Assembly (NCBI GenBank): GCA_033807775.1
Contig: CM066319.1
Location: forward strand, 161,138,983-161,202,982
Source of the DNA: Saussurea involucrata
Lineage: Eukaryota > Streptophyta > Magnoliopsida > Asterales > Asteraceae
Direction of reading: 5' to 3'
Length of the DNA stretch: 64,000 nt
Shown here: positions 1-10,887 of the stretch, one piece after another
Layout: the number at the start of each line of letters is the position of its first letter
Numbering within the stretch: position 1 is the stretch's first letter
Position numbers and translations under genes: made by a program
The notes under the pieces: generated by a model
The model's input: only the letters and a program-made list of their open reading frames with translations
The model's database searches: none
Told to the model about the DNA's origin: nothing

Positions 1-1178
1 ATACCGAGCGACTTTTTGTCAGTGGAATGTTTACGACGGAAGACGAGGTCGTCTTCGACCCTCATGTAGGCCAAAGTCCTAGCTCGTACGTCTTCAAAGT
101 TTTATGGAGGATATTTTGTAAGATCGACGTACAATCCCGTAGTGTCTTCGTCGAGACCATGCTTGTAGGCCTCGATGGCAGTCTTGACGTCACAATTTCG
201 AATGCTGATCATTTCAGCGTTAAAGCGATTGAAATAACTACGGATGGACTCTCCGATCTTTTGGACGGCGTAGTACAGGTCACTGGTCTGCTTCTCCATC
301 TTGTGACTACTGGCGAACTGTTGCGAAAACTGGTTGACCAACTCTGCGAAGTTGCTTATGGACTTGGGCTTGAGGTTGATCAACCATTGGAGAGCAGGAC
401 CTGTAAGAGTCGCCCCAAAGCTTTTGCACATGCACACCTCTTGATATTGCTGTGGGATTGATACTGTCCACATCAATTATTTGTATTGTGCAATATGCTT
501 TGTTGGATCAGTTACTCCTAAATACTTTGGAGTGAAAGCAAGAATATTGTATTTATTTGGCACGTCGACAGTCGTTATCGTGTCAACGAAAGGCGACGCT
601 TGAAATCCTGTGCGGGGTTCGACGTCGACGGGGACGGCAGCGCATGGTAACTTGGAAAGTAGCGACAACATCTTCTCGTTCTGATCTTCCAATAACCTAA
701 GTCGTTGGGCGACGGGGTCATTAGGATCGGAATTTACACCAGTTGGAGGGTTGACTCCTGAATTCGTGGCTGTCGATGTACCATTCCCGTACGAAGAGCC
801 ATTAGCGTCCCCGTTGAAAGGGACGAAGTATTGTGGAACGCCATTATGTAAAGGTGGTGGCCTCAAATACTGAGGGGGATATTGCCCCTGATGAGGATTG
901 CCGATAAATGCCCCCGAACCTTGATTGTTGGGGAATGGACCTGATCCTGGATTGTTGGCGAACGGCCCTGGACCTGTCTGGAATTGGGGCCTCATGACAG
1001 GTGCACCCATAGGCCGGGGACCATTCTGAGGTCCAAAAGAATTACCCATCGCCGGGTTACTTAGAGAAGCGATTTCTGCGGCTGCTTTCTGATTCTGCTC
1101 ATGCGGGGCTCGAATCTGGCTTTGAGCCGCATTCAATTCTGATTGGAGTTGAATTATGGGATCTTGATAATTTTCCAT
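1..1178 (-). pseudogene. Broken gag of a Tat-type Ty3 retrotransposon
   Basis: One reading frame runs from an ATG at 1178 to the window edge, broken by two in-frame stops (about 477-479 and 99-101). The first part (about 233 residues) is rich in Gly, Pro, Asn and Gln. The second has the look of a retrotransposon gag capsid domain (seen: CMCKSFGATLTGPALQWL, then FAELVNQFSQQF). The reading continues past the second stop into residues typical of gag (RVEDDLVFRRKHS). Gag would form the virus-like particle of the element. It lies just downstream of a primer-binding site and LTR on the same strand, which fixes the orientation. The stops mean the copy is dead; pol would lie outside the window. Family is clear, exact lineage (Tat/Retand-like) is inferred from gag and the TGGCGCC-type PBS. 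Confidence 0.85.
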
Positions 1179-1257
1179 TTACCTGAAAATAACAAAAACT
1201 TCACAAGATCGTTAGAGCGATATGTGCGTTGGCTTGAGATTTTCTCTAAATGGGTCC

Positions 1258-1274
1258 CACGGATGGCGCCAAAC
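1258..1274 (-). other. Primer-binding site of the Tat-type element
   Basis: Read on the minus strand, the LTR end (GGCATTAACA) is followed at once by GTTTGGCGCCATCCGTGGGA. TGGCGCC is the usual start of primer-binding sites in the Tat and Athila lineages of Ty3 elements. It lies between the LTR at 1275 and the gag start at 1178. Confidence 0.75.
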
Positions 1275-1937
1275 TGTTAATGCCAAAAATCGTCCAAAAG
1301 AACAACTTAAGGTTGATGTGGACTTTTAACAACTAAAGAAACGTATCTCAAGACCAAGCAACACAATCGCGAGGAAAAATAAATAAGACAAGAGATTTGG
1401 TGACGCGGAAAACCCCAAAACGAGGGGAAAAACCGCGGTCGACTTGTGAGAGTCGACGGTGCACTATAGTTCGCCAAACAGGGGCGAAAGTCCTTTTGTA
1501 ACAAGTGTTTTGTGTACAACATATTACAATTGAATGTAAAAATAGACTTAGTCGTGTGCAAATGACGTGTGTCGTGTGTAAATCGTGCGAAAAAGTATGT
1601 TGTCGTGCGGTTCGAACTGTGGTCGTGCGAAGCTTGCGTCAGTGATGTTCGTTCGAATGCTCTGTGAATTCTTGCGTTTTCCGGTGTGTAATTGCTTAGA
1701 AAGTAGATGGAGCAGATGTAGATGAGATGAGGTTCGATTAACTCAGATGATCTCCGATAGCTTTTGAGTGTTAAGCAGGCCTTTATATAGCTTTCGCTGG
1801 TCATTGAATGTGTCTTTATGGCACGCTTTGTAACCGTTGTCGGGCTTTAAATGCCATTGATGATTCGTCCGTTACTGGCCGTTTGCACCATGAATGCTTG
1901 TAGACCTGCATTAATGAATAAAAGAAACGGGTTTGAT
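1275..1937 (-). repeat. 5' LTR of the Tat-type element (far end approximate)
   Basis: This LTR starts on the plus strand with TGTTAATGCC next to the PBS. It is homologous, in inverted orientation, to the LTR at 1938-2748: shared blocks include the GGTGACGCG motif, the CGCCAAACAGGGGCGA motif and the ACAAAACACTTGTTAC motif. A TATA-like box (TATATAAAGG on the minus strand) lies near 1780. The far boundary could not be fixed, because no clean CA end or target duplication is visible where it meets the neighbouring LTR. Confidence 0.65.
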
Positions 1938-2748
1938 TGTTAACGGTTGTTTGGGCAAAAAATCACCAGTCTCAACTACGACCACGACGCTAAAAACATT
2001 TGATACAATTCTCTCATAACAAAGTCAAAACATAAACATTTATATCCTTTGACCGAATTTATAGTCACAAGTATCTCTCGACCTCGACCGTCGTGACATA
2101 ACCCCCGACCGTCGTGTGGAAACACACGACCTCGACCAACTAACATACGATTCTTCTGTTATGATCTCGTCATTTAATGCATGTCAATGATATTTATGGC
2201 CAAAGGATGAAACCGACAGAGTAATTATGAGCAATAAAACAACAATAACTGGTGCGACCGTTACTCGAAGAATTCATGAGGTCACTAAATGCATTCAAAG
2301 ACTATAAATACGAAGACAAAGCCATCATCTGAGGGACGGAACTCCGAATTACGCATTGCATACTCAAGAACACAAAAAGCAAAGAACTCTCTCTCAAAGA
2401 ATCGCTCTCGACGCACGACATTCATACACGACGCACACTGTTTTTACATATAAAACACTTGTTACTTTACATTTAAAGTATTTTCTTTCATATGTATTGT
2501 AATCTCTGTACGATCGACACCTGAAACACAAGGATATCGCCCCTGTTTGGCGTTCATAGTGCAGCGACGACATCCACTGTCGTCTGCGGGTTTTTTTCCT
2601 CGTTGAGGTTTTTCTCGCGTCACCAAATCTCTGTCTCGTTTACATTTTTTACGTTTGTCGTACGCTTTGTCGAAATATTCTTTTCTTTAGTTGTTAAATT
2701 CCACAATCAACCTTAAGTTATCCTTCTGGACGATTTTTGGCATTAACA
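1938..2748 (+). repeat. Solo-like LTR, inverted relative to its neighbour
   Basis: The segment opens with TGTTAACGG and closes with GGCATTAACA, so it has LTR-type TG...CA ends. It is a diverged relative of the 1275-1937 LTR in the opposite orientation. A TATA-like box (CTATAAATA) lies near 2304. No 5 bp target duplication is seen (TTGAT on the left, ACGGT on the right), so it may be the product of rearrangement between two elements and not a simple solo LTR. Confidence 0.6.
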
Positions 2749-4854
2749 ACGGTTAGTATAATCGTACGACCGTCTTAAGTCTCATACTTCCGTACGACCA
2801 GCATAAAACGTACGACCGAGCATACGTCTATAAGCAACCTGTAAGACCGTATCTAAATGCAAGGGTGGTCTTATGAAAATGTTATCTGAGTTTTCTAGCG
2901 TCGGGCGTGAGGTGTGATTGTTTACCCAAACATGTTGTAATGTGGGAAAACTTTAGGTGCGAATCTTGATTTGGAGATTTATGGGAGGTAATCAAGAATG
3001 GCGAGTATGCTTGATTAAAGTGTGGATTTGTAAACGGTATTGTGTTTTTGCTGTTTGAGAACAAAAGAGTGAACGGTAATTGACGACTACCTAAAGGAAG
3101 AGCGTGTAGTATTCGCGGTTCTATTGAATTTTTGGTGAGCTCATCTAATTTCAAGTGGATATCGATGAGGATGCTATATTCGATTAGTTGGTGGTGCTAT
3201 GTTGTGGATTTAAAATTTGTTGGTCAGGTTGAAATATTCCTAGGGTGTAAAGAACTTCTAGTGAGTAGGATAACTCGGTTTGGAGAACTGGAAACCAGTG
3301 GTGCTCTCGCGCACGAGGTGTTGTTTCAAGGATAACTGACTGATTATCGTGGGTGAGAATTGTGGCACAACCGTTTGGTTAGGCATAAAAATGTAAACAC
3401 TATCGGCACACTTGTATTGGTCGGAAAAGGAGTGGGTGTTGCTGGGTGGACGACGTTTCATGCTAGCGTGAAGAGGTGAAGAATGTAGGTCTGATTGAGT
3501 GGGTAAACTGAGAGTAAGAAGATTGGTAAGTGACACCGAAAAATGGAGCATTATCTGAAGCAATGTCATTGGCAGACAAATGATCTACAAGCGATGGTAT
3601 GAAAAAAGGGGTCGTGATATATGTTATGGTTCTTGTGTGGGAAACCTATTTTGGGCAATTAGTCTATACTTTGCTTCGATTGTTAAGATTATTTGGAGTA
3701 ACTTTGTGTGAGAGGGGTCGCTCTTCCTTATGGGGCGAGTGAAGTTGGAGTTTATTACAAAATGGTGGACGAATTATTCAAGTATTAGGTCGTGAAATAT
3801 TCCTTCTTATATGTTTATATGCCAAGTGGGTAATAGCGTGATGGTTGATGTGTGTTTGGACCATTTAATCTGGTAACCTTTGATGCGTGTGTGATCAATG
3901 TGGTTTCAAGGGGGGTGAAGTGCTATCTATGTCAGGCGTACGCTATATTGGAGAGATGCAAAATTTTGAAGTTGGTGTGGTCTGATAAAGGAGCTCATGA
4001 TGGTGAGCTTAAAATGACGATCTAAGGGTGACTCTGTGTTATGTGGATGAATTGAGTGGTTACTCTTTGTCGGGGATTCGTGCTGTTAGAGAAGTAAAGT
4101 GGTGCGTGAAACCCTTAAATTAAGAGCGTTTTAAAACCGTGAGTCCAGGTATGGACAAAGCAGAGTACGGTTGACCTGGGATGTTACAGGTATGGTTGGT
4201 ACATTTGGTATAGTTGATCAAGGAGATTACAAGTATTCCAATTTTGCAATTTACCGACATAAAAATGTTGTGGATAATCGTGGGACGATTTTGGAAGATA
4301 TCGTACGTTGTTGATTTTGATCAGGAATGTTTGGGTGATTTATTGGAATTAAGTTGATTAGATTGGGAAACATGAGTATTTCGAATCTCAATTCAGGGGA
4401 CAACTGGATGCGGAAGACATCCACGTAGAATGGAGTAGTGCGTTTCGTGAGGAAAGTGGAGTTGGACTACGACCTTTTTAGAGCAATGGCAGTTATCAGA
4501 AGAATTGGAGAGATAATATATGAATTAAGTTGTACTCGGTGAAGTTGTAGAACATTCATGGTGTGTTTCACGTCTCTATTTTGGGAAAGTGTTGGTTAGA
4601 ATTTTGGTACGGTGCTACCTTTGCAAACAATACGAATGGAGGAGGAGTTGGATTTCGCCGTAGGGTCGAGAACGATCATTCAGTCGAAAAGCTAAGAAGT
4701 TGAGATACAAAGAAGTTGGTCTTGTCGTTGTGCCATTGCAACTCCCTAAGAGTTATTAGACAATGTAGGATTTGGAATCAGAAGCTAATTCCAAATAACC
4801 GCGTTTGTTCGGCAATGGAATTCCGAGGACAAAGTTCTTTTGAGGGGGAGGTAT
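2749..4854 (+). pseudogene. Decayed Ty3 (Tekay-like) pol, 3' part recognisable
   Basis: No long ORF survives. The last 300 bases can still be read as the C-terminal end of a chromovirus integrase region. Seen in shifting frames: a VFHVS-type stretch near 4563, an RMEEELDF-type stretch near 4637, and a LRYKEVGLVVV-type stretch near 4700-4730, which matches the region of the family that ends in the chromatin-targeting tail. They are followed by TTCCGAGGACAAAGTTC and a polypurine tract (GAGGGGGAGG, about 4843-4852) directly before an LTR. The part from 2749 to about 4500 is assigned only by position; I cannot recognise protein in it. Confidence 0.55.
4843..4852 (+). other. Polypurine tract before the 3' LTR
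   Basis: The sequence TTGAGGGGGAGGTAT precedes the LTR start at 4855. Polypurine tracts prime second-strand synthesis, so its place fixes the element as plus-strand oriented, with this LTR as its 3' LTR. Confidence 0.7.
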
Positions 4855-7294
4855 TGTAACACCTCATGTCCACAAAATATAAAGTAACTAGAAGTTTAGG
4901 GCCAAAGTGAGAAAAATGGAAACTTAGGGACTAAGTGGCAAAATCAGAGGATTTAAATGGAGCAAAACCCTTTCACTCTTCATTTTGGACGGCTACACAT
5001 TGAGGAAGAAGAGATTGAGAGGAAGCGATTCTTGTGAAGGTTGAAATTGGAGGATCACATCAAGGAGCTTGAAGACTCCATCTTCAAGGTATGATTCCTT
5101 CTTCAATCTTCATCTTCTTGCTTGATTTGGGGAGCTTTTGTATAAGCAAACCTTGATTCATCTTATTTCCAAGTGTTTGGTTATCTTCATTAGAAATGGA
5201 AAGTTTATTGAGTATTGTAAGCGTTTCTTTAAGAAGCTTGCACCATTTCAATGGTGGACTTTGGGTTTTGTCAAGAATGGGATTTTGGGGTTGAAAGGGA
5301 TGAATTTCATTGGGATTTATGTGTTTTAGATTTGGGTTTTGATTCCTAAAGGTGTGACTAGTTGAAACTATCAATTTTGGAAGTTTTCAAGCTCTTGGGA
5401 TTGATTTGGGGGTTTTTGGAATGGATTTTCGGGCTGAAAATTGAGGTGCAGACCTGGAGGCACGACCAGGATGTTGCGCAACCTGGCTCGCGGCCTGAGA
5501 CCACGGGTCAAGTGGTGCAAGCCACTGTTGGGTGTGCTTCTCCGTTTTGCTTCATTTATCGTTCGATGTTGGTTTGAGGCATCGTTGGGGTTTATGTTAG
5601 GGGTTTCAGGAGGGTCTTTTGGTGCATGATTAGAGGGTTTAACATCACTTTTATAAATCTCAATTCAGGTGTTCGGTTGGTGAAAAAGTGAGTTTCGGTT
5701 GTGTGACGGATAACCTAACTTCAGGTGAGTTCCCTTAACTCTTTTGAGCAAATGAAATGTTTTGCTAAACTTTTCATAACTAAAATTGGTATTGAGCATG
5801 ATAGCATGATTTGAAACTTTGAAAAGCCTTGTTATTACATGATGTGGAAATGTTCATTAATGCACGCATGTTATGAAAATGTTTATAAATGTACATGATT
5901 GGTTTACGTGTTGCTATCCATTGATGTTTTGGAGTCGGGTTGCACAGTGGGAGTAATGTACCTTGGGATATCACATATCCCTTGGGAGAGTATTTATATG
6001 CCTCGTATGCCTGGAATCTGTTTCCGGTGTATGTGGGAATGAGGAGTCTGCTTGGGCCCCGTAGGCGAAAAGGGAGTCGGCTTGGGCCCCGATCATGGAT
6101 GCTACCGCATGGTAGAGTTTGTCTATGAACACTGTGCAAATACCCAAGTGTTATATTGAATGGTTGAAATGATTTTGATGGGCCTTTATGGTGGTTCGCA
6201 TATTTTATATATATATATATGGTTTGTTAAACTGTTTTTGGGAGGGAATTCACTAGACCTCATGGTCTAACCCTCGCTTTTTCCAAAACTAAAACCATTT
6301 TCAGATTAGAGTCTTGTTTGGGGTTTCATCTAGAGAAGATGGAAAGATGTGGCGTTGTAGAAGAGGTATAGTCTAGTTGAGACTTGTAGTTTACCGTCGG
6401 GCTTCATGTAGCATCTCAATTGTGAAGGTGTTTATCCGATGCGTACTTAGAGTAGAGATCGATGTATTTTGTATACTTTTGGACCATTTTTGGTTGTAAT
6501 GTTACAAATTTTTATTTTATGGAATTTGGGTTGTTGCAACTTTTCAAGTGAGTTTGGGTTAGTCCACTTTTGAGAGTCGTTTTATATTGGAGCTTTCGTC
6601 ACGGGATTTGTGTGCATTGGAAAATGGGTGGTTTGCATTTAAAGAAATTCTTTTTGGAAATCATGATTTAAATTGCACATTTCTCATCTTACGAATTATT
6701 TAACCATGATAAAAACTCTTAAACTCACTAGGCGTTAGCCTAACCTTTTTATTTGTCGGCATGTGCAACAGGTTCAGGTTGGGAATAGTTTTAGCGACAC
6801 TGTGAAGAGATGAGTGCTAGTAGTGTACTCGAGAAGTGATTTGCTTAGTGAAGTCTTCCGCATTTATTTCGGGATTAGCAACTTGTACTTGGGTTAAGTA
6901 ACACCTGATATGGATTTAGTCTTTGTAATAAGACTTGGGTTATGAATTTCTGAGGTTAATTATAGAACTTAATTTGAGATATTTCTGGTATTGGTTTATA
7001 AGAAGAAATTCTATTCTTTTTGGATGTATTATTGAAAAAATTAGTTTGTTGATCTTCCCAAATTTTGAGGGTGTTAGACCATCCACACACCTGCAAGACC
7101 ATACTCCTTTCATAAGTGTCACATCAGCTTTGCAATAACATCTTCCACATACATGCAAAACCAAACTCCTTTCTAAACTAATAAATTATAATATAAATAA
7201 TATAAAATAATTATAATAAACAAACAAACTAACTAATTAAATAATAAATGGTTTTATTTACTATATTATATTGGTTGCAAGACTTGCAAGTTTA

Positions 7295-8765
7295 GAGCAT
7301 CCCCGGTCATGAACCTCTTCAGAGGTTCATGACACTGCCACATCAGCTTTCTCTCTCTGCCACATCAGTTTTCTCTTTCCTACTCATTTATAAACCTTTC
7401 ACTTCCAATCATGGACCGGTTCATGATTTATATAATAAAAATTATAATGGTAAAAATTTATAGCTATTATAGTTAAAAGCAACAATACTTAAAATATACT
7501 TATAATAATTAAAAGACAATAATAAAAATTACAATGATAAAGTCATAATAATTAAAAATTACAATACTAGAAAATATTTTAATAATTCTACATTAATCTT
7601 CAGTAAACCGTTCCCAAATATGTTCGATCAAATCTGCTCGAAGTTGATGATGTACTGAACGGTCACGTATTTCAGAATTCATTTGAAGGTATTGTTGAAC
7701 GGAACCTTGAAATTGTAATTTTAAATAATGTAGGTAAGTTTTTTTATAAATAAAATTAGTAATTAATTGATGTAGTTGGAAGTTGTATTAAATTTGAGTA
7801 TGTAAAAAACAATTAATTAATTAATTTGATAGATTTAAAAAAAATTAATGGTTATTTATTAATGGATTTTTATTAGTGGTTTTTCAAAAACCAAAAGCAT
7901 TTTATTGATGGTTTTTATGTAAAGTGGGCCCACTAATGTGTATGCTAACCGGTCTCTAAGGCCATCAGTACTCCATGGAAGAATCTTTCAAATATTCCAG
8001 CTCCACATCAGCGCCACATCAGCTTTTCTCCCATCCCTCACTCAATCCCTAACAATCCCTAAACACCCTTACCCCATTCCCTCAAACCCTTTTGCCACCT
8101 CATTTATTTTAATTCTTTTATTTATACATTTAATTATTTAACAAAATAAAAATATTTATATATTTTTTAATAAATAAAAATAAGATAAATAATAAAAATA
8201 AAAATTCATACCATTCATTAAAAATAAAAATTACAAAATACAAAACACTACCAATTATGAAATTTTTGAATTTGCTCTTTTCTCGCTAAAGTAACCCTCA
8301 AAGCGTTTCCCGTAAGGTGATCATGCGGGGTCATGAAAAATAAGAGGTTGAGAGAATTTGAGAGGTGTGAAAAATAAGAGGTTGAGAGGTGTGAGAAATA
8401 AGAGGTTGAGGGTTAAATATATAGTGGGATTAAATTGAGAAAAATAAATTATTTTTTTTTACAAAGAGCCGTTGAACGGCTTGATTTTTAAAAATTAAAT
8501 AATTTTTTTTTAAAAACCCTTCGGGATGAATCGGGATGGGGAACCCGGATTCCATCCCTTCCCGCAGACCATCCCCGAGCCGTAGCCCATCCCCGCAAGC
8601 CCGCAGCCATCCCCGAGCCCCATCCCGCTTGGGGTACGGATGGCCTAACTTGGAACCCTTCTCTTCCACGTGGATGGGAAGAGGTTCCTCCCAATGATGC
8701 AAAAATCCACAAACCGGTCCATGTGTCAACGTGTGGGGTTTAAGAATCCATCATTGGGGATGCTT
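7295..8765 (-). mobile_element. PIF/Harbinger deletion derivative with transposase tail
   Basis: The left end GAGCATCCCCGGTCATG and right end CATTGGGGATGCTT are inverted repeats; TTA flanks both sides (7292-7294, 8766-8768). On the minus strand at about 7590-7720 the last codons of a Harbinger transposase survive (seen: RADLIEHIWERFTED). This matches the C-terminal SDLVEHIW motif of the transposases at 16.8-18.1 and 26.2-27.5 kb but is clearly diverged. The rest is AT-rich. It is therefore a shortened derivative of a related but distinct element, and it was later hit by the element at 7960-8645. Confidence 0.75.
7960..8645 (-). mobile_element. Non-autonomous Harbinger element derived from an ORF1 element
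   Basis: The left end GGCCATCAGTACTCC and the right end GGGGTACGGATGGCC are inverted repeats of the same type as in the 16.5, 23.5, 24.0 and 25.9 kb elements. TAA flanks both sides (7957-7959, 8646-8648). On the minus strand at about 8250-8340 it holds the last codons of the ORF1 gene (the same stretch as 25570-25665) fused to the 5' leader repeat, so it is an internal deletion of an ORF1-only element. The GC-rich segment 8515-8645 is the usual 5' subterminal region. Confidence 0.85.
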
Positions 8766-8864
8766 TTAGCAAGATCATGTAAGTCTTGCAAGACCTTGTA
8801 AGCCATATGGCATGCCATGTCATCTTGCAAGGGCACTTGCAAGACGTGTGTGGATGCTCTTACA

Positions 8865-9055
8865 TCATGTGTTCAGAAACTATAATAGTATTTACAAGAA
8901 AGTGTTTAGAATGAGTTCACCTAAAATTTATATTCAATTATATGTGTATATTTAGGCTATAGAGAGATGATAGAGCAAATATGAGAAAGAAGATATGAGA
9001 GAAAATATAAATAAGAGGAGAGAAGAAAAATATTTTTAATTAATATTAAACTTAT
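8865..9055. other. Intergenic AT-rich DNA
   Basis: This short stretch lies between the Tekay-like LTR and the MULE. No gene or repeat structure is visible in it. Confidence 0.5.
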
Positions 9056-9541
9056 GGGAAATTAATTAAAATACCCAAAGTTTGACCAACTGTTACCGAA
9101 ATACCAAAAAAAAAATTCATTTTGCAAAAATACCCAAAATACCCGCGATGGATCCCGCGATCGCGGGCTAGGGCTGACGTGGCACGTACTTTGGGTACAA
9201 ATGCCCCGCGAAGCCCCTCAACTTTGGCCGCGGTGCACTTTTGGTCCCTACCCGCGATCGCAGCCCGCGATGGACCAAAATTTTCACTTTTGGTCCCTGA
9301 AAATTTACACTTTCAGCCCCTGTACTTAGACGAATCTTGCATGCTTTTACTGTTTTTTTCCACAATTATTGTACTTTGAAGACCGATTTGTGGTTGAAAT
9401 TCATTTGCATGTTTGAGATTTCATCCATAAATATCAGTAGTATGCAATTCACAATTCACACTTTCTCTTGCTTTCTTTCTTGATTTCTCTCTTGCTTTCT
9501 TTCTTTGAATTGATTTCTCTCTTCTCTCATTTCATCCACAA

Positions 9542-9865
9542 ATGGCATCGTCATCAAACCCTATGTCTACTCCTGAAAAAATGCCACCTCAAATCGAGGT
9601 CGCCATAGCAAAAAAGGAAAAGGAGATAGATGAACTAACAGAAGAGTGGAAAAAAATTATGGACAGGAAGGCAGTCCATTTGAGAAAGATCGAAGAGGAA
9701 GACAGGGAGATCAAAAGGATGAAAGGGGATATAAAAGCTCGGGAGGCTCGTGTTCGTCGAGAACAAGAAGCAATTCACCATATTCTGCAAGACTTCGCAA
9801 TTATTCAAGCGAAGGTAAACGAGAAGCAAGCTTGGATTGATGAAACTAAATCAATTTTTAAGTAG
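9542..9865 (+). CDS. Small coiled-coil ORF of the MULE
   Basis: This 107-residue ORF has a clear ATG preceded by a long CT-rich leader (9455-9540) that follows the left TIR. After a Ser/Pro N-terminus of about 20 residues it is almost wholly charged, Glu/Lys/Arg-rich helix (about residues 22-100), predicted coiled coil. I recognise no family. It is transcribed towards the transposase gene from the opposite TIR, the layout in which classic MuDR carries its second gene (mudrB), but no likeness to MURB can be claimed. It could be an accessory protein of the element, a captured gene piece, or a non-functional ORF. Confidence 0.5.
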   Translation: MASSSNPMSTPEKMPPQIEVAIAKKEKEIDELTEEWKKIMDRKAVHLRKIEEEDREIKRMKGDIKAREARVRREQEAIHHILQDFAIIQAKVNEKQAWIDETKSIFK

Positions 9866-10019
9866 GTGGTGGTTATATTTTTTTTTTTGTTTTGTATTTT
9901 TTTTACTGTGTTGTTATTTGTATTTTTTTACTGTGTTGTTGTTTTGTATTTTTTGTTGTTGTTAATTTCTCTGAAAAGTAGTTTTTAAGCCGCTGAACCA
10001 CGGTTAGGTTGGATACATC

Positions 10020-10265
10020 ATGCAAGGTCAAGTCAGAGGTTACCTCGTTCGTGGGCCTACTCCTCTTGTAGAATATATGACAACCCTCAACTCATTTGCT
10101 AAAGTGTGTGCGGGTTGTGGTACACAATGGCCATACGTGGTTGCAAAAGCAGAAGCCGTTGAAGAAGGGTCAGAAAGATTGAAGATGAAGAGCTTGTTGG
10201 ATGGAATACAAACTAGCTGTGTTATCAATGTTCATTTAGAAACATATGTATGTGTGTGTATATAT
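10020..10265 (+). other. Unrecognised ORF fragment inside the MULE
   Basis: An open frame of about 80 residues contains a Cys-Gly-Cys-Gly segment (VCAGCGTQWPYVV) and a helical, charged stretch. I do not recognise it. It ends in a 60 bp block (about 10204-10265) that is repeated directly at about 10826-10884, on the far side of the captured fragments. It may be another captured host-gene piece. Confidence 0.3.
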
Positions 10266-10505
10266 ATAATATGAAATGGGGTTTTGACAAGTTGGTATCA
10301 CTGGACTCATTTAAGAATTGTGAAAATGGGTATTTGACAAATGATGATTCATGTGTGTTTGGAGCTGAAGTGTTTTAAACACACATGAATCATCATTCGC
10401 CAAATACCCATTTTCACAATTCTTAAATGAGTCCAGTGATACCAACTTGTCAAAACCCCATTTATAAACAATTCTACCTTCTCCTATTGCCATTCACGAT
10501 ATCTA
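10266..10505. repeat. Inverted MATH-gene fragment (hairpin)
   Basis: On the plus strand 10272-10376 encodes part of a MATH (TRAF-like) domain (seen: WGFDKLVSLDSFKNCENGYL). Directly after it the same sequence returns in inverse orientation (10377-10490), so the segment can fold into a near-perfect hairpin with almost no loop. It is closely related to both arms of the element at 20781-23075. MATH domains occur in plant ubiquitin proteases and BTB/MATH adaptors; only a partial domain is present, so it cannot encode a working protein. Confidence 0.8.
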
Positions 10506-10690
10506 TAAACACATTCAAATAATAATAATTTAAAACGATTTAATGAATTAGTTAATATATGATTATTATGTTAATGCGATAGGAGTGTAAAACAAAATTG
10601 AAAAAAAATATGAGATGTGCCATAAATTAAATAATTAACTATAATGGTGTAATTTGTTAAAATTAAAACGAATCTAATATGAATATATAA
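10506..10690. repeat. Subterminal fragment of the 20.8 kb element family
   Basis: This stretch matches the AT-rich subterminal sequence at about 22320-22620 (it shares TTAATGCGATAGGAGTGTAA and AATGGTGTAATTTGTTAAAA). It shows that the MATH hairpin arrived here with flanking sequence of that element family, not as a fresh capture. Confidence 0.7.
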
Positions 10691-10707
10691 ACAGACATGT
10701 GTACTCA

Positions 10708-10772
10708 GAGTTAACATTCACTGCCATGGATGCAAGAACAAGGTCAAGAAAATACTAAGAAAAATTGAAGGT
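10708..10772 (+). pseudogene. Captured exon of a heavy-metal-binding (HMA) gene
   Basis: Reading from about 10713 gives VNIHCHGCKNKVKKILRKIE, the start of an HMA domain with its CxxC copper/metal-binding motif, as in HIPP-type isoprenylated plant proteins. It is preceded by ACTCAG and followed by GAAGGTCTCC, which look like the splice acceptor and donor of the parent gene, so one exon with intron borders was carried in. The fragment is far too short to work alone. It lies between the MATH hairpin and the transposase, inside the MULE: a second host-gene capture. Confidence 0.75.
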
Positions 10773-10887
10773 CTCCTATTTTCTTTATGTGTGTAAATAT
10801 ATAATACGAATATTTATATATCATTTACAAACTAGTTGTGTTATCAATGTTCATTTAGAAGCATATGTATGTGTGTATATATATCAT

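Larger units (their letters stand above)
7077..8859. mobile_element. PIF/Harbinger (Tourist-like) element, outer shell
   Basis: The ends are inverted repeats: GACCATCCACACACC on the left and GTGTGTGGATGCTC on the right. A TTA target duplication (7074-7076 and 8860-8862) flanks it, as in PIF/Harbinger insertions. Subterminal GCAAGACC/CTTGCAAG blocks are also inverted. It sits inside the LTR described above and carries the two nested elements at 7295-8765 and 7960-8645, so its own sequence is only about 300 bp: a non-autonomous MITE. Confidence 0.8.
4855..8864 (+). repeat. 3' LTR of the Tekay-like element, split by a Harbinger insertion
   Basis: The LTR starts TGTAACACC just after the polypurine tract. 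Its matching end, GGTGTTACA, is not contiguous: GGGTGTTA at 7069-7076 is followed by an inserted PIF/Harbinger element (7077-8859), after which TTACA resumes at 8860-8864. Removing the insertion and one TTA copy leaves an LTR of about 2.2 kb, long as is usual for this lineage. Several short ORFs inside have no protein likeness and I treat them as chance. Confidence 0.75.

Noticed and set aside
5780..6139. 119-codon minus-strand ORF in the Tekay-like LTR
   Set aside because: It lies in LTR sequence, antisense to the element, with no domain; chance.
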